A stretch of DNA of 35,496 nucleotides, taken from the NCBI GenBank assembly GCA_045593825.1, contig JAZNXI010000034.1, positions 1-35,496 on the forward strand, written 5' to 3'. The position numbers were made by a program, and so were the translations under genes. The stretch is from SIG299 sp045593825 (lineage in GTDB: Bacteria; Bacillota; Clostridia; Lachnospirales; Lachnospiraceae). Positions 1-7,546 of the stretch are shown here, piece after piece. Numbering within the stretch: position 1 is the first letter of the stretch; each line of letters opens with the position of its first letter. Under the pieces are notes generated by a model, which worked only from the letters and a program-made list of their open reading frames with translations, ran no database searches and was not told the origin of the DNA.

Positions 1-116
1 CCTATGTAATAGTTTGTCTGATAATTTCCGGTGTGGCATGTATTGTATCCGGTATTGCAGGTGTTTATAAGACAACGGTACTTACAAATTACTTAAAAGA
101 AAAGGGACTCGCGTAG
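1..116 (+). CDS. C-terminal tail of a membrane protein, probable ABC importer permease (partial)
   Basis: The reading frame starting at base 3 is open from the window edge to a TAG at 114-116 and gives 37 residues. About 20 hydrophobic residues (a transmembrane helix) are followed by a short polar tail ending in YLKEKGLA. The next gene, 35 bases downstream, is an MsmK/UgpC-type ATPase, so a sugar ABC permease is the natural guess. The tail does not resemble the usual MalG ending, however, and it could be another membrane protein of the same operon. Only the end is visible, so the family cannot be decided here. Confidence 0.6.
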   Translation, partial: YVIVCLIISGVACIVSGIAGVYKTTVLTNYLKEKGLA

Positions 117-151
117 ACGAAACCAATACTCCCGAAAGAAAGGCGTAAACT

Positions 152-1210
152 ATGGCTTCCTTAAGTTTAAAAAATATAAACAAAATATACGATAACAACG
201 TGCAGGCTGTTTTTGATTTTAATATTGATGTTAAAGATGGTGAGTTCATCGTACTTGTTGGTCCTTCCGGCTGTGGTAAGTCTACAACTCTCCGTATGAT
301 TGCAGGACTTGAAGATATTTCCTCCGGTACATTAATCATCGATGGTGAGGATGTAACCCGTAAGCCACCAAAGGACAGAGATATCGCAATGGTTTTCCAG
401 AACTATGCGTTATATGCCCATATGACAATTTATGAAAACATGGCATTTTCCTTAACACTTCGCCATGAGGATCCAAATGTAATTCATGAAAAAGTTTTAG
501 CTGCGGCAGAAATCCTTGGTCTTACCGATCAGCTTAACAAAAAGCCAAAGCAGCTTTCCGGTGGTCAGAGACAGAGAGTTGCCATGGGTCGAGCAATTGT
601 TCGTACTCCAAAGGTGTTCCTGTTTGACGAACCGTTATCCAATCTGGATGCAAAGCTTCGTGGCGCAACCAGAAGAGAAATCCTTCTCCTCCACAAGCGT
701 CTCGGTGCTACCATGTTATATGTAACCCACGACCAGACAGAAGCTTTAACATTGGCAGACAGAATTGTTTGTATGTCCATGGGTTATGTACAGCAGGTAG
801 GTACTCCGTTAGAACTTTATGATACTCCTGCGAATCTGTTTGTAGCATCCTTTATCGGACTTCCTCCAATGAACTTCTTTGACTGCGAAGTAGAAGAAGG
901 TAAGCTGGTAGGAAAAGGCTTTACTATGAATTTAAATGATAGTGAAAAAGAACTTCTCAAATACTATGTAGGAAGGACTATCACTTTAGGTGTTCGTCCG
1001 GAAAACATCGTCAAGGGAAATGATATGACACTTTCCGTAACCTTAAATGAAAACCTTGGCCAGACAACTCTGGTACACGGTGCCATCGGTGGACATAAGG
1101 CAACAGCCAAGTTCCGTGAATGGTCCGATTACAAGGTAGGCGATCAGGTAGGCGTATCCTTCGACCATAAGCATTTCTTCGATAAGGATACAACCAAAGC
1201 AATAAGATAA
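152..1210 (+). CDS. Sugar ABC transporter ATP-binding protein, MsmK/UgpC/MalK type
   Basis: This is the cytoplasmic ATPase that powers a carbohydrate importer of the MalK/MsmK/UgpC family. It has 352 residues. Visible motifs are Walker A GPSGCGKST (37-45), signature LSGGQRQRV (135-143), Walker B VFLFDE (155-160) and the switch histidine in VTHD (His193). A C-terminal TOBE/OB-like regulatory part follows from about residue 235 and is slightly short for the family (usually about 360-375). The region after the Q-loop reads YALYAHM where YALYPHM is usual. An AAAGAAAGGCG stretch precedes the ATG. The gene sits in an operon with two small membrane proteins and a second, interrupted paralogue at 2423. 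All catalytic motifs are intact, so this copy should be the working ATPase. Confidence 0.93.
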   Translation: MASLSLKNINKIYDNNVQAVFDFNIDVKDGEFIVLVGPSGCGKSTTLRMIAGLEDISSGTLIIDGEDVTRKPPKDRDIAMVFQNYALYAHMTIYENMAFSLTLRHEDPNVIHEKVLAAAEILGLTDQLNKKPKQLSGGQRQRVAMGRAIVRTPKVFLFDEPLSNLDAKLRGATRREILLLHKRLGATMLYVTHDQTEALTLADRIVCMSMGYVQQVGTPLELYDTPANLFVASFIGLPPMNFFDCEVEEGKLVGKGFTMNLNDSEKELLKYYVGRTITLGVRPENIVKGNDMTLSVTLNENLGQTTLVHGAIGGHKATAKFREWSDYKVGDQVGVSFDHKHFFDKDTTKAIR

Positions 1211-1226
1211 AGGATTGGGCACGATT

Positions 1227-1766
1227 ATGAAAGAAATGATTAGAAAATTCCTGGTTTCCCTGAAGAAAAATCCTCAGGTGATTCCGCTTCTGGCACATAC
1301 GGTTGCGTTTGGTATCTTTTCGCTTAATTTGACCGCCATTTCCAATACAACAGCAAAGATTTACGGACCGCATATGGGCCTGTGTTCCTTTGCAACCATG
1401 TTGCTTTCTATTCTGGCATATGTATGTTTGTTCAGTGCATATCCAAAGCGTAAAAAGCCAAACTGGATTATGATTGCCATGATTCTGGTAATGTATGGTA
1501 TTATTATCTTTGCAGATAATTTCTATGCAGACCGTATCTGGGCAGCGGTAAAGAGACCGGAAAACCCAATTGCAATTACAGAGACAACCATGTATATCAA
1601 GAATGCTTATGACTTAATGAGTACTCATATCATAGCGACCATTATCAGTGCAGTGCTTATTGTAACTGAACCAATTTATGCAAAACTGTTAAAGAAGATT
1701 AACACCTCCGTAGAAATCGAGGATAATGGTGATCTTGGTGCAATTGAGTTAAGTGACGAGGAATAA
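1227..1766 (+). CDS. Uncharacterised integral membrane protein in ABC sugar operon
   Basis: I do not recognise this family. The protein has 179 residues if it starts at the ATG at 1227; a TTG at 1215 is in frame but less likely, because AAAGGA at 1209-1214 is too close to it. Four hydrophobic segments are visible: VIPLLAHTVAFGIFSLNL, then CSFATMLLSILAYVCLF, then WIMIAMILVMYGIIIF, and near the C-terminus IIATIISAVLIV. The C-terminal tail is acidic (ELSDEE). It lies 16 bases after the intact ATPase gene and 7 bases before another small membrane protein, so all are probably co-transcribed. It lacks the EAA loop of ABC permeases, so it is more likely an accessory or unrelated membrane partner than a true permease. 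Confidence 0.8.
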   Translation: MKEMIRKFLVSLKKNPQVIPLLAHTVAFGIFSLNLTAISNTTAKIYGPHMGLCSFATMLLSILAYVCLFSAYPKRKKPNWIMIAMILVMYGIIIFADNFYADRIWAAVKRPENPIAITETTMYIKNAYDLMSTHIIATIISAVLIVTEPIYAKLLKKINTSVEIEDNGDLGAIELSDEE

Positions 1767-1773
1767 GTTTTAA

Positions 1774-2412
1774 ATGACAAAAAAGAAAGACAAAAATAAC
1801 CATACTCCCGAGAAAAAATCATCGGCAGACTATTATAAGCTGAAAACAGATGTAGTAGACCGTCTGGTCAATGCTAAAAACAAAACCTATGATAAAACAA
1901 AGGGAGATCCCGGAAAAGAATACCGAAGCAAGGGCTTCTTAGATAAAATTCCTTCCTGGATTAAGGCCTTATTCATTAAGTTTTGGTTTAATGGAGCGGT
2001 GTGCTTCTTCATTTTCTGGGGCTTAGGCATGTATGTAACCGCAACGCTGGATATGATTTTCGTTCTGGCTGTGGTAATGGGTATGGTTACTGATATTCTG
2101 GTAAATAATGCCTTTCGCTTCTTGGCAACCTACGAAGGGCAGAATGACAAGTGGATGATGTTTCCAAAGAAAAAGTACTGGACATTCTTTGCAAATATTA
2201 TCTATGCGTTTCCAATACTTGTTGGCGTTATATGGTTTTATAATATACTTAACATTGTGTTGAACAATATAAACGGAACCGATGGTGAACTCATTGTAGG
2301 AGTAGAGCCGTTGCTGTTCGGGTTATCTTATATGGCAATTGACATGCTTTTCATTACCATGAAAAATACTATGATTAAAATCGTATCCGACGCAAAACAA
2401 AAAAATAGGTAA
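1774..2412 (+). CDS. Uncharacterised integral membrane protein with charged N-terminus
   Basis: The family is not recognised. The protein has 212 residues. The first 65 or so are hydrophilic and lysine-rich (a cytoplasmic region starting MTKKKDKNNH). Hydrophobic segments follow around residues 70-88, 92-110, 135-160 and 170-195, with a basic C-terminal tail. GAGGA at 1758-1762 lies 11 bases before the ATG. It sits between the small membrane protein at 1227 and the second ATPase at 2423 (10-base gap). The sandwiching of two such proteins between paralogous MsmK-type ATPases suggests a role linked to the transporter, but no motif shows this directly. Confidence 0.8.
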   Translation: MTKKKDKNNHTPEKKSSADYYKLKTDVVDRLVNAKNKTYDKTKGDPGKEYRSKGFLDKIPSWIKALFIKFWFNGAVCFFIFWGLGMYVTATLDMIFVLAVVMGMVTDILVNNAFRFLATYEGQNDKWMMFPKKKYWTFFANIIYAFPILVGVIWFYNILNIVLNNINGTDGELIVGVEPLLFGLSYMAIDMLFITMKNTMIKIVSDAKQKNR

Positions 2413-2422
2413 GGAGTTTATT

Positions 2423-3517
2423 ATGGCATACCTCAGTTTTAAAGGAATAAACAAAATCTATCCTAATGGCTTTCACGCTGTTCATGATTTCAATTTAGAA
2501 ATTGAACGTGGCGAGTTTATCGTATTCGTAGGTCCGTCCGGTTGCGGTAAGTCCACTACGCTGCGTATGATAGCCGGCCTGGAAAACATCAGTAATGGTG
2601 AGTTCTGCATTAATGGCAAGCGTGCCAACGAGATAGGTCCTCGTGAGCGTGAGATTGCCATGGTATTCCAGAGCTACGCGCTGTATCCTCACATGTCCGT
2701 TTATGACAACATGGCGTTCGGTCTGTCCTTACAGGGTGTAGATGATGATGTAATTGAAAGAAAGGTACAGGAGACTGCAAGAATTCTTGGTCTTACCGAT
2801 TACCTCGACAGAAAGCCACGTGCCCTGTCCGGTGGTCAGTGACAGCGAGTTGCGGTTGGTCGTGCTATCATCCGTAAGGTTGGTATCTTCTTAATGGACG
2901 AACCTCTTTCCAACCTGGATGCAAAGCAGCGTGTTACCATGAGATCCGAAATTACCGATATCCATAGAAAGGTTGGAGCAACCACAATTTACGTTACTCA
3001 CGACCAGACAGAAGCCATGACCATGGCAGACCGTATTGTTTGTATGAAGGATGGTTACATCCAGCAGGTAGGTACTCCGTACGACTTATACTTCAAGCCG
3101 GTTAACATGTTCGTTGCAGGCTTCATCGGTGAGCCTCCTATGAACTTTGTTGCTTCTGAAGTAAAGGGTGGCAAGATTACCGTTGGTAAGACAGAGCTTG
3201 ATTTAAATGCGGTTCTTCAGGCTGATAAGTTAGCTTACTACGAAGGCAAGAAGATGGTTCTTGGTTTCCGTCCGGAAGGTACAGAGCTTGGTGAACAGGC
3301 AGACAGCTTTGTATTAAATGCAGACGTTGAATTAACCGAGCTGCTTGGTGATAACACCAACGTATACGTAGACATTGACGGTGTTAAGTCTATCTTAAAG
3401 GTAGATCCACACGATACACCGGCAATGGATACCAACATTAAGTTCTCCATCCCTTACAAGAACGTATATCTTTTCGACGGCGAAACAGAATTCGTTATTG
3501 AAGAAGGAAGAAAATAA
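2423..3517 (+). pseudogene. Second MsmK/UgpC-type ATPase, interrupted by an in-frame TGA
   Basis: The frame spans 364 codons and aligns throughout with the paralogue at 152. Codon 140 is TGA (2840-2842), placed exactly where the paralogue has the Arg after LSGGQ. The codons read GGT CAG TGA CAG CGA, so a single C-to-T change from CGA explains it. Before the stop are Walker A GPSGCGKST (37-45), the Q-loop and LSGGQ. After it, in the same frame, are QRVAVGRA, Walker B ILMDEP, the D-loop SNLDAK, VTHD and a full TOBE region. No decay other than this codon is evident. An AAGGAG site lies six bases before the ATG. It could be a recent nonsense mutation, a sequencing error, or a stop read through by the ribosome. 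If real, neither half can bind and hydrolyse ATP alone. Confidence 0.85.
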
Positions 3518-3531
3518 AGCAAATTATTTTC

Positions 3532-3564
3532 AGCCCACAGGAGTTTTCCTGTGGGCTGTTTTTC
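3532..3564 (+). terminator. Rho-independent terminator of the ABC transporter operon
   Basis: A perfect 11-bp stem (AGCCCACAGGA paired with TCCTGTGGGCT) with a GTTT loop is followed by GTTTTTCTT. It lies 15 bases after the stop codon of the interrupted ATPase. Confidence 0.93.
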
Positions 3565-3593
3565 TTGTAATTTAATGGACAAAATGGTACTAT
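3565..3593 (+). promoter_or_regulatory. Probable sigma-A promoter of the AraC-type regulator gene
   Basis: TTGTAA (3565-3570), a 17-base spacer and TACTAT (3588-3593) lie directly after the upstream terminator. The predicted start is about 24 bases before the ATG at 3624. Confidence 0.6.
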
Positions 3594-3623
3594 GATAAAA
3601 AAGAGGTTCAAGGAGCCGATAGT

Positions 3624-4424
3624 ATGAATGAAGCTATTCAAAAATATATACCGGATTATTATTACAGCAAGGTGGTGGATATCGTAGGTCATGAATCCAC
3701 CCGCCATGTCCATAAAGAATTTGAAATTTATTACATGAAGGAAGGCAGCTGTACGTATCATATTGAGGAGCATGCCTACAAAGTAAAGCAGGGAGATGTG
3801 GTACTTATTCCCGGCAATACCAGCCACCGCACCACCTATGGTGGCGTGGCTCATACAAGGCTTTTGGTAAACTGTTCCTATGATTACATTCCGCGGGCGG
3901 TTTTAGAGCGTCTGGAGGCGGTAGGACCCTTGTACCGCAATCATAAGGCAATCAGTCAGCTGGAAGAGTTTTTTGCCAAAATTGAGCACGAATACGGCCA
4001 TGCGGACCCCTTGTCAGCAGAGGTATTAAAGTGTTTTACGGCAGAGCTTTTGTTTGTTATTCTAAGGCATAGAAATGAACATGAGAAAACGATGCCGGGC
4101 AGTAACTTTATAAACATGGTGCAGGAATATATCCAGAATAATTATATGAATGATGTAAAGCTTTCTTCTATTGCGGAGATGCTTTCTGTCAGCCAGGAGC
4201 ATTTATCCCGGGTGTTCAAGCAGGAAACCGGCATTGGCTTTAAGGAATATCTGGTGCAGTTCCGATTGCAGAAGGCAGAGGAAATGCTAAAGCACGAAAC
4301 CGGCCGTGCAGTCAGTGAGGTGGCCTACGCCTGCGGCTTTAATGACGGTAATTATTTCTCTTATAAATTTAAAAAAGCATACGGCGTATCGCCAACAGAG
4401 ATGCGAAGAAAAAAGAAAGAATAA
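3624..4424 (+). CDS. AraC-family transcriptional regulator with N-terminal cupin sensor domain
   Basis: This is a one-component DNA-binding regulator of 266 residues. Residues 20-90 look like an AraC_binding cupin (HKEFEIYYMKEG, then GDVVLIPGNTSH), which usually senses a sugar or small ligand. Residues 165-262 carry the two helix-turn-helix units of AraC/XylS proteins (LSSIAEMLSVSQEHLSRVFK, then VSEVAYACGFNDGNYFSYKF, followed by YGVSPTEMR). AGGAG (3611-3615) precedes the ATG. It has its own promoter and sits between the sugar ABC operon and spoVT. By family habit it may control the neighbouring sugar operon, but no operator could be identified and the ligand is unknown. Confidence 0.92.
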   Translation: MNEAIQKYIPDYYYSKVVDIVGHESTRHVHKEFEIYYMKEGSCTYHIEEHAYKVKQGDVVLIPGNTSHRTTYGGVAHTRLLVNCSYDYIPRAVLERLEAVGPLYRNHKAISQLEEFFAKIEHEYGHADPLSAEVLKCFTAELLFVILRHRNEHEKTMPGSNFINMVQEYIQNNYMNDVKLSSIAEMLSVSQEHLSRVFKQETGIGFKEYLVQFRLQKAEEMLKHETGRAVSEVAYACGFNDGNYFSYKFKKAYGVSPTEMRRKKKE

Positions 4425-4429
4425 AAATT

Positions 4430-4438
4430 TGGTATAAT
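4430..4438 (+). promoter_or_regulatory. Extended -10 promoter upstream of spoVT
   Basis: TGGTATAAT is a full TGnTATAAT extended -10 element, with no good -35 upstream. The predicted start is near 4445, giving a leader of about 55 bases. In B. subtilis spoVT is read by sigma-G; no sigma-G-like pair (TGAATA, CATACTA) is visible here, so a vegetative promoter is suggested. Confidence 0.5.
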
Positions 4439-4500
4439 ACAACTTTTTTTACAGATAATAACTCCATAACAAAATGAAAGGAACAAATGGAGGTTATTAT

Positions 4501-5046
4501 ATGAAAGCAACAGGTATTGTACGTAGAATTGACGATTTGGGAAGAGTGGTTGTACCAAAGGAAATCAGAAGAACTTTACGTATCCGTGAGGGGGACCCGC
4601 TGGAAATTTTCACTGACAGAGAAGGTGAAATTATTTTAAAGAAATATTCTCCAATCGGCGAGCTCAGTATTTTTGCCAAGCAATATGCGGAGGCTATGGC
4701 CCAGATTACCGGTCAGGTAGTGGCAATTGCGGACAGAGACCAGTTTATTGCGGTGGCAGGTAACGGTAAAAAGGATTTACTTGCCAAGTCGGTCAGCAGG
4801 GAGTTAGAGCATTTGATGACAGAGAGAGAAACTCTGGTGGCGGTAAAGAGTGAAAAAAGCTTTATTGCCATCAGCTTCGATGAGGAAGAATACGTCAGTC
4901 AGGTGATTGTACCAATTATCTGTGAGGGTGATGTTATCGGTGCGGTGCTGATTCTTTCCAGGGAAGCAAAGGGTAAGCCGGGGGATACGGAATTAAAAAT
5001 TGCCCAGACGGCCGCCTCTTTCTTAGGTCGCCAGATGGAAAGCTAA
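4501..5046 (+). CDS. spoVT: Stage V sporulation protein T, AbrB-family regulator
   Basis: SpoVT is a forespore transcription regulator that tunes sigma-G-dependent genes. The 181-residue protein opens with MKATGIVRRIDDLGRVVVPK, the swapped-hairpin AbrB DNA-binding domain (residues 1-50). A GAF-like domain (about 55-180) follows, as in B. subtilis SpoVT (178 residues). An in-frame ATG at 4474 would add nine residues, but GGAGG at 4489-4493 sits eight bases before the ATG at 4501 and family alignment starts there. It heads the conserved cluster running to ftsH, with mazG 26 bases downstream. Confidence 0.95.
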   Translation: MKATGIVRRIDDLGRVVVPKEIRRTLRIREGDPLEIFTDREGEIILKKYSPIGELSIFAKQYAEAMAQITGQVVAIADRDQFIAVAGNGKKDLLAKSVSRELEHLMTERETLVAVKSEKSFIAISFDEEEYVSQVIVPIICEGDVIGAVLILSREAKGKPGDTELKIAQTAASFLGRQMES

Positions 5047-5072
5047 TACAGGAAAGCAGAGGAAAGTTAAGA

Positions 5073-5885
5073 ATGCATACGTATGAAGAATTTTTAAAAG
5101 TAATCGAGGAGCTGCGCAGTGAACACGGCTGTCCTTGGGATAGGGAACAGACCCATGCTTCTTTAAAACAGTGCATGCTGGAAGAGGCCTATGAGGTAAT
5201 TGACGGAATTGAAGAGTATGAGGCTACCGACGATTATAAAAACCTTCGGGAGGAGCTGGGAGATGTGCTGCTTCAGGTAGTGCTTCATGCACGTATTGCG
5301 GAGGAAGAGGGCCGTTTTACCATGGAGGATATTGTGGATGAAATCTGCGAGAAGATGATCCGCCGCCATCCCCATGTATTTGGTGATGCCGCCGCTGAAA
5401 ATTCCAAGGAATCCTTACTGCTTTGGGAGGACATAAAAAAGCAGGAGAAAAAGGAAGAAACCCTGGAGGATACTTTAAATCGGGTGGCAAAGGCGTTCCC
5501 TGCAAATATCCGTGCGGAAAAGATTCAGAAAAAGGCTGCAAAGTATGGTTTTGAGTTTGAATCCATGGAGCAGGTACTCGGAAAAGTGAAGGAAGAACTG
5601 GAGGAACTGGAGGAAGTTATCCGGGCTGAAAAATGCGTGGAAAATCCGCAAAAAGACCGATTGGAGGAAGAATTTGGCGATTTGCTGTTTTCCATGATAA
5701 ATTTATCCCGTTTTTTGGGCTTGAATGCAGAAAATTCCTTGACAAATGCCACCAATAAGTTTATAAATAGATGTGTAGGCATTGAGCAACTTGCCCATAA
5801 AAAGGGAGAGAAATTGAATCAGATGTCAGCAGAGGATATTGATGTTCTCTGGAGGAGCATGAAGCAGCAAATGTCTGTGGAATGA
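5073..5885 (+). CDS. mazG: Nucleoside triphosphate pyrophosphohydrolase MazG
   Basis: MazG hydrolyses (d)NTPs to monophosphate and pyrophosphate, a housecleaning role. The 270-residue protein has two tandem MazG domains. The first carries CPWDREQTH, LEEAYEVIDGI and LREELGDVLLQVV with its metal-binding acidic residues (about 15-75). The second carries KEELEELEEV and LEEEFGDLLFSMINLSRF (about 175-215). The tetrapyrrole-methylase half fused to MazG in B. subtilis YabN is absent, so this is the stand-alone form. A GAGGAAAG site precedes the ATG. The gene lies between spoVT and hup in the conserved yab-type cluster. Confidence 0.95.
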   Translation: MHTYEEFLKVIEELRSEHGCPWDREQTHASLKQCMLEEAYEVIDGIEEYEATDDYKNLREELGDVLLQVVLHARIAEEEGRFTMEDIVDEICEKMIRRHPHVFGDAAAENSKESLLLWEDIKKQEKKEETLEDTLNRVAKAFPANIRAEKIQKKAAKYGFEFESMEQVLGKVKEELEELEEVIRAEKCVENPQKDRLEEEFGDLLFSMINLSRFLGLNAENSLTNATNKFINRCVGIEQLAHKKGEKLNQMSAEDIDVLWRSMKQQMSVE

Positions 5886-5923
5886 CTCATAAAAAACAAT
5901 TACTTTTAGAGGAGGATTATACA

Positions 5924-6199
5924 ATGAATAAGACAGAATTAGTTGCAGCTATGGCAGCAAACGCAGAATTATCCAAGAAGGACGCTGAGAAGGCTTTAAA
6001 GGCATTCATCGACGTTGTTACAGACGAATTAAAGAAGGGTGAAAAGGTTCAGTTAGTAGGTTTCGGTACATTCGAAGTTTCCGAAAGACCAGCTAGAGAA
6101 GGCATCAACCCACAGTCCAAGGAAAAGATCACTATCGCAGCTTCCAAGAACCCTAAGTTCAAGGCTGGTAAGGCTTTAAAGGACGTTGTTAACGCTTAG
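5924..6199 (+). CDS. hup: Nucleoid-associated DNA-binding protein HU
   Basis: HU is a small dimeric protein that bends and packs DNA. The 91-residue protein starts MNKTELVAAM, with the typical dimerisation helices, a GFGTFEVSERPAR strand and the KAGKALKDVVNA end. A longer in-frame start at 5882 exists, but GGAGG (5911-5915) and family alignment fix the ATG at 5924. Its codon choice is strongly biased (AAG, GTT and TTC rich), as expected for a highly expressed gene. It lies between mazG and rqcP and is followed by its own terminator. Confidence 0.96.
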   Translation: MNKTELVAAMAANAELSKKDAEKALKAFIDVVTDELKKGEKVQLVGFGTFEVSERPAREGINPQSKEKITIAASKNPKFKAGKALKDVVNA

Positions 6200-6221
6200 T
6201 CTGAAAACCAATGATAATTTT

Positions 6222-6255
6222 AAGGCTGTCAGGTATCCTGGCAGCCTTATTTTTT
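6222..6255 (+). terminator. Rho-independent terminator after hup
   Basis: A 12-bp stem (AAGGCTGTCAGG with CCTGGCAGCCTT, one G-U pair) and a 3-base loop are followed by ATTTTTT. It would let most hup transcripts stop before rqcP. Confidence 0.88.
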
Positions 6256-6268
6256 AAAGGAGAAAAAC

Positions 6269-6508
6269 ATGAGACTGGATAAATATTTAAAGGTGTCCCG
6301 CTTAATCAAGAGAAGAACCGTAGCCAACGAGGCATGCGATGCGGGAAGAGTGTTAATTAACGATAAGGTGGCAAAGGCATCCACAGAGGTTAAGGTGGGA
6401 GATGTTATCGAAATCGGGTTTGGCACCAAGTCCGTAAAGGTGGAAGTACTGGACATCCAGGATACTACCAAGAAGGACGAGGCCAAGGATTTGTTTAAAT
6501 ACCTGTAA
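6269..6508 (+). CDS. rqcP: S4-domain RNA-binding protein RqcP (YabO)
   Basis: RqcP (YabO) is a small S4-type protein that binds the ribosome and helps RqcH add alanine tails during ribosome quality control, as shown in B. subtilis. The 79-residue protein opens MRLDKYLKVSRLIKRRTVA, followed by ACDAGRVLINDKVAKAS, which together form the S4 RNA-binding fold. AAAGGAG precedes the ATG. Its position between mazG/hup and yabP matches B. subtilis yabO. Confidence 0.93.
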   Translation: MRLDKYLKVSRLIKRRTVANEACDAGRVLINDKVAKASTEVKVGDVIEIGFGTKSVKVEVLDIQDTTKKDEAKDLFKYL

Positions 6509-6557
6509 GGAATAAGCAGCCATACCCCGGCATATCTTGTAGAAAGGTTATGTCGGG
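6509..6557 (+). promoter_or_regulatory. rqcP-yabP junction: hairpin over the yabP ribosome site and weak sigma-E-like promoter
   Basis: A 9-bp hairpin (CCCGGCATA at 6526-6534 with TATGTCGGG at 6549-6557, one G-U pair) has a 3' arm that overlaps the GGGAG ribosome site of yabP; ATTTTT follows shortly after, so it could act as a weak terminator. CATATCTT (6531-6538), 14 bases after GGAATAAG (6509-6516), partly matches the sigma-E pattern. yabPQ is a sigma-E target in B. subtilis. Both readings are tentative. Confidence 0.4.
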
Positions 6558-6565
6558 AGATTTTT

Positions 6566-6856
6566 ATGGAAGAAAAAGCAATGGCGGGCGCAGGACCACA
6601 TAAATTTTTAGTGCAGGGCAGAAAAACGGCGGAGCTTACCGGAGTGAAGGAAGTGGTGTCCTTTGATGCCAAGGAGGTAGTGTTGAATACTACCATGGGA
6701 GCACTCATTATCCGGGGCAACGATTTGTTCGTAAAGCGTCTTACGGTGGAGAAGGGCGAGGTTGATTTAGAGGGTCAGGTGGACAGTTTTATATATGCCG
6801 ATAAGCCGGGAAAGGCAGGAGGCGGGGAATCTGTCCTAAAGCGCCTGTTCCGATAA
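6566..6856 (+). CDS. yabP: Spore formation protein YabP
   Basis: YabP is a small sporulation protein of the YabP/YqfC family; B. subtilis YabP is made in the mother cell under sigma-E. The 96-residue protein shows the family's beta-rich core (GRKTAELTGVKEVVSFDAKE, then LIIRGNDLFVKRLTVEKGEV) and ends basic. GGGAG lies about seven bases before the ATG. It precedes yabQ by one base, implying coupled translation, and this order matches B. subtilis. Confidence 0.9.
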   Translation: MEEKAMAGAGPHKFLVQGRKTAELTGVKEVVSFDAKEVVLNTTMGALIIRGNDLFVKRLTVEKGEVDLEGQVDSFIYADKPGKAGGGESVLKRLFR

Positions 6857-6857
6857 T

Positions 6858-7283
6858 ATGTTTAGCGAGGAAATCACAAAAGAGCTGATTTGCTTTGCTG
6901 CAATGGTGTTTTACGGTGTGATTGCAGCACTTTGCTATCATATCCTGTTGTTTTTCCGGGCAGTGTTGAAACACAGGACGGCGGTTACGGATGCAGAGGA
7001 TATTTTGTTTTTGGCGGCAGCCGGCTTTGGCTTTTTTCTGGCGGTGTATGAAAAAAATGACGGTATTTTACGGTGGTATACTTTTGCCGGAGCAGCACTC
7101 GGATGTCTTGCATATGTGCGGACCATGGGAGCGTCTCTGGAGCCTGTCAGAAAGAGGCTATTGCAAAAGCGCCGGAAAACAGTTAAAATAAAAGCGAAGT
7201 CTAGCAGTAAAGGGCAGGTGTCGGTGGATGAGGGAAATACGCCAAAACACAGGAAAAAAGAAAAAAAGAAAAAACGGTCTTAA
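6858..7283 (+). CDS. yabQ: Spore cortex biosynthesis protein YabQ
   Basis: YabQ is a mother-cell membrane protein needed for the spore cortex in B. subtilis. The 141-residue protein has hydrophobic segments around residues 6-32, 47-65 and 75-90, and a long, very basic C-terminal tail rich in Lys. No clear ribosome site precedes the ATG; it begins one base after the yabP stop, so translational coupling is likely. Its last 56 bases overlap divIC in another frame, and the A-rich tract there encodes lysine-rich sequence in both proteins. Confidence 0.88.
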   Translation: MFSEEITKELICFAAMVFYGVIAALCYHILLFFRAVLKHRTAVTDAEDILFLAAAGFGFFLAVYEKNDGILRWYTFAGAALGCLAYVRTMGASLEPVRKRLLQKRRKTVKIKAKSSSKGQVSVDEGNTPKHRKKEKKKKRS

Positions 7284-7542
7284 AATTATTGCGGTGGCAG
7301 TGCTTGTGTTGTTTGGGGTTATTACCTACAGCAGTGTGGAACTGCAGGCAGAAAAACGGGCACTTGAAAAGCATAAGCAGGAGCTGGAAGAAGAATATCA
7401 GACACAGCTGGAGCATTCGGAAGAGCTGAAAAAGAAAAAAGCTCACATGCAGACCTTTCCTTACATAGAAGAATTAGCAAGAAAGGTTCTGGGCCTGGTA
7501 TTTCCGGATGAAACCATTTTGCGTCCGGAGGAAGAAGAATAA
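7228..7542 (+). CDS. divIC: Septum formation initiator protein DivIC/FtsB
   Basis: DivIC is a bitopic division protein that works with FtsL and DivIB at the septum. The 104-residue protein has a basic cytoplasmic N-terminus (about 1-18), one transmembrane helix (LKIIAVAVLVLFGVITY, about 18-35), an external coiled coil (about 38-75, rich in Glu, Lys and Leu) and the typical end ARKVLGLVFPDETILRPE. The start is inside yabQ; no later start keeps the membrane helix, so the 56-base overlap is real. A terminator follows, separating it from spoIIE. Confidence 0.92.
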   Translation: MREIRQNTGKKKKRKNGLKIIAVAVLVLFGVITYSSVELQAEKRALEKHKQELEEEYQTQLEHSEELKKKKAHMQTFPYIEELARKVLGLVFPDETILRPEEEE

Positions 7543-7546
7543 AAAA

